Below, in pieces: positions 31,063 to 31,661 of a stretch of 31,661 nt of DNA; position 1 is the first letter of the stretch, and each line of letters begins with the position of its first letter. A model generated the notes under the pieces. The model worked only from the letters and a program-made list of their open reading frames with translations, was not told where the DNA came from and did not search any database. The translations under genes and the position numbers were made by a program. The DNA comes from a virus. The DNA lies in IMG/VR virus record IMGVR_UViG_3300029448_000220, positions 1-31,661 of that record; one strand, 5' to 3'.

Positions 31063-31362
31063 TTAGACTCCCAAATATTTTGTTAGTGTTGTTTTTTTTG
31101 GTATTCTTATTGTGGTGCCAGCTGAAAAATCCCATATAGGATCCTTAATTGTGTCCATGTTGCGATGCATAAACACCCACCAAAGCTTGGAAGAATCATA
31201 TAGATCATGTGCTAACAGATCAGGTCGACGCTCATAGAATGAATCAATCTCGTATATAATGTCATCCGATTCAAATGCAAATAATCGTTTGCTTAGAAAT
31301 CCTAAAGTTTCTTGTCCTTGCCGTGTGTTGTGATAAGGAGAAGTTTTACTATACTGTGCCAT
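31063..31362 (-). CDS. gp53: Baseplate wedge protein gp53 (short form)
   Basis: The protein has 99 residues; T4 gp53 is about 196, so this is the short form seen in marine relatives as I recall. YEIDSFYERRPDLLAHDLYD, SKLWWVFMHRNMDTIKDPIW and the ending DFSAGTTIRIPKKTTLTKYL are typical of gp53, where D-L-L-A-x-x-x-Y-x-x-x-x-x-W-W is the recognisable core. The RIPKK-like end resembles the start of the LysM-like part. In T4 gp53 clamps two wedges together. Its ATG overlaps the preceding stop as TAATG, with AAGGA 8 bases before it, so it is coupled to the upstream gene. Confidence 0.85.
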   Translation of the reverse strand: MAQYSKTSPYHNTRQGQETLGFLSKRLFAFESDDIIYEIDSFYERRPDLLAHDLYDSSKLWWVFMHRNMDTIKDPIWDFSAGTTIRIPKKTTLTKYLGV

Positions 31363-31661
31363 TAAATGAATCCTTGTCCTCTTGTTAATTTACCTGATGC
31401 AAAGTCTTTGAGATTGAAATTGTTAGAAATTTTGTTGCGTGAGTATACAGGCACCACTGTGATTGATATCAATGAATCTGTTGGCACATAGTTTATGCCA
31501 CCTGAACTTTCAACTGCCTGTATTGGATCTGATGCTAAGAAATCATCTGCAAAGTTTCCATTCTGTGGTCCAACATTCCTTACGTCAGCAAATCTATTTT
31601 GTCTAGGCACGTTATTTTGTGTGCTACCTGCAAGGTCATTGAGAGTGCTGCCTGTGGACGC
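31362..31661 (-). CDS. Structural protein, 5' end beyond right window edge
   Basis: The frame is open from the right edge to the stop at 31362-31364, so 99 codons are visible. A GTG at 31608-31610 could be read as a start, but the 17 codons upstream of it to the edge (ASTGSTLNDLAGSTQNN) have no stop and continue in the same style, so the real start is probably outside. The visible part has RNVGPQNGNFADDFLASDPI, then SLISITVVPVYSRNKISNNF and ends FASGKLTRGQGFI. I do not recognise the family. Its position just before gp53 suggests a baseplate or tail-cap component. Confidence 0.65.
   Translation of the reverse strand, partial: ASTGSTLNDLAGSTQNNVPRQNRFADVRNVGPQNGNFADDFLASDPIQAVESSGGINYVPTDSLISITVVPVYSRNKISNNFNLKDFASGKLTRGQGFI

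Noticed and set aside
31608-31610. GTG as the start of the rightmost gene
   Set aside because: The frame stays open through 17 further codons to the window edge with similar composition, so the gene most likely begins outside.

Overview
The window reads as part of the genome of a T4-like (myovirus-type) phage. It is AT-rich by eye, close to two-thirds A+T, and almost wholly coding. The right two-thirds is a T4-type baseplate block whose members can be recognised: gp53, a large hub-region protein, gp5, a PAAR spike tip, gp25 and gp6. The style of these genes (gp6 and the hub protein much enlarged, gp5 without a lysozyme domain, a giant gene directly after gp6, small beta-structured fibre genes) is what I associate with marine T4-like phages of cyanobacteria and SAR11-type bacteria. 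The host cannot be read from the sequence.

Layout, left to right. (1) Positions 1-5644 hold an accessory sugar/modification cassette. A divergent promoter pair at 1446-1466 drives two genes leftwards (a SAM-dependent methyltransferase-like protein, then a glycosyltransferase-like protein cut by the left edge). It drives five overlapping genes rightwards: two tandem GT-A/GT8-like paralogues, a radical SAM protein with a C-terminal cysteine cluster, and two more GT-A-like proteins. (2) Positions 5599-9936 hold tail-fibre and other adhesin-type genes: a conserved-looking unknown, a protein made of three ~105-residue repeats, a fibre ending in an S74 intramolecular chaperone, another fibre-associated protein, and a single + strand fibre gene set between minus-strand genes. 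(3) Positions 9950-22765 are one minus-strand gene for a 4271-residue virion protein. It contains a seven-repeat FG-GAP beta-propeller, several carbohydrate-binding-like modules and a string of beta-sandwich repeats. (4) Positions 22765-31661 are the baseplate operon on the minus strand, read from the right edge: an incomplete gene, gp53, hub protein, gp5, PAAR, gp25, gp6, then the giant gene.

Regulation. Genes inside operons touch or overlap by 1-20 bases, and several have Shine-Dalgarno sequences inside the preceding gene. Seven gene starts that could begin a transcript instead carry TAARTAT (TAAATAT five times, TAAGTAT twice), usually 6-8 bases before the ATG with no Shine-Dalgarno between. 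This resembles the T4 late promoter TATAAATA, but placed so that transcription would start at or within a few bases of the start codon. I read this as a late regulon with nearly leaderless mRNAs, the most unusual regulatory signal in the window.

Possible joint function. The baseplate and fibre genes build the host-contact end of the tail. The methyltransferase/glycosyltransferase/radical-SAM cassette lies next to the fibre genes and has the same promoter type, so it may be expressed late and modify virion proteins or host surface glycans; this link is inference. There is no stretch of 300 bases or more without a gene, and I saw no tRNA, CRISPR array, insertion sequence or convincing hairpin terminator.
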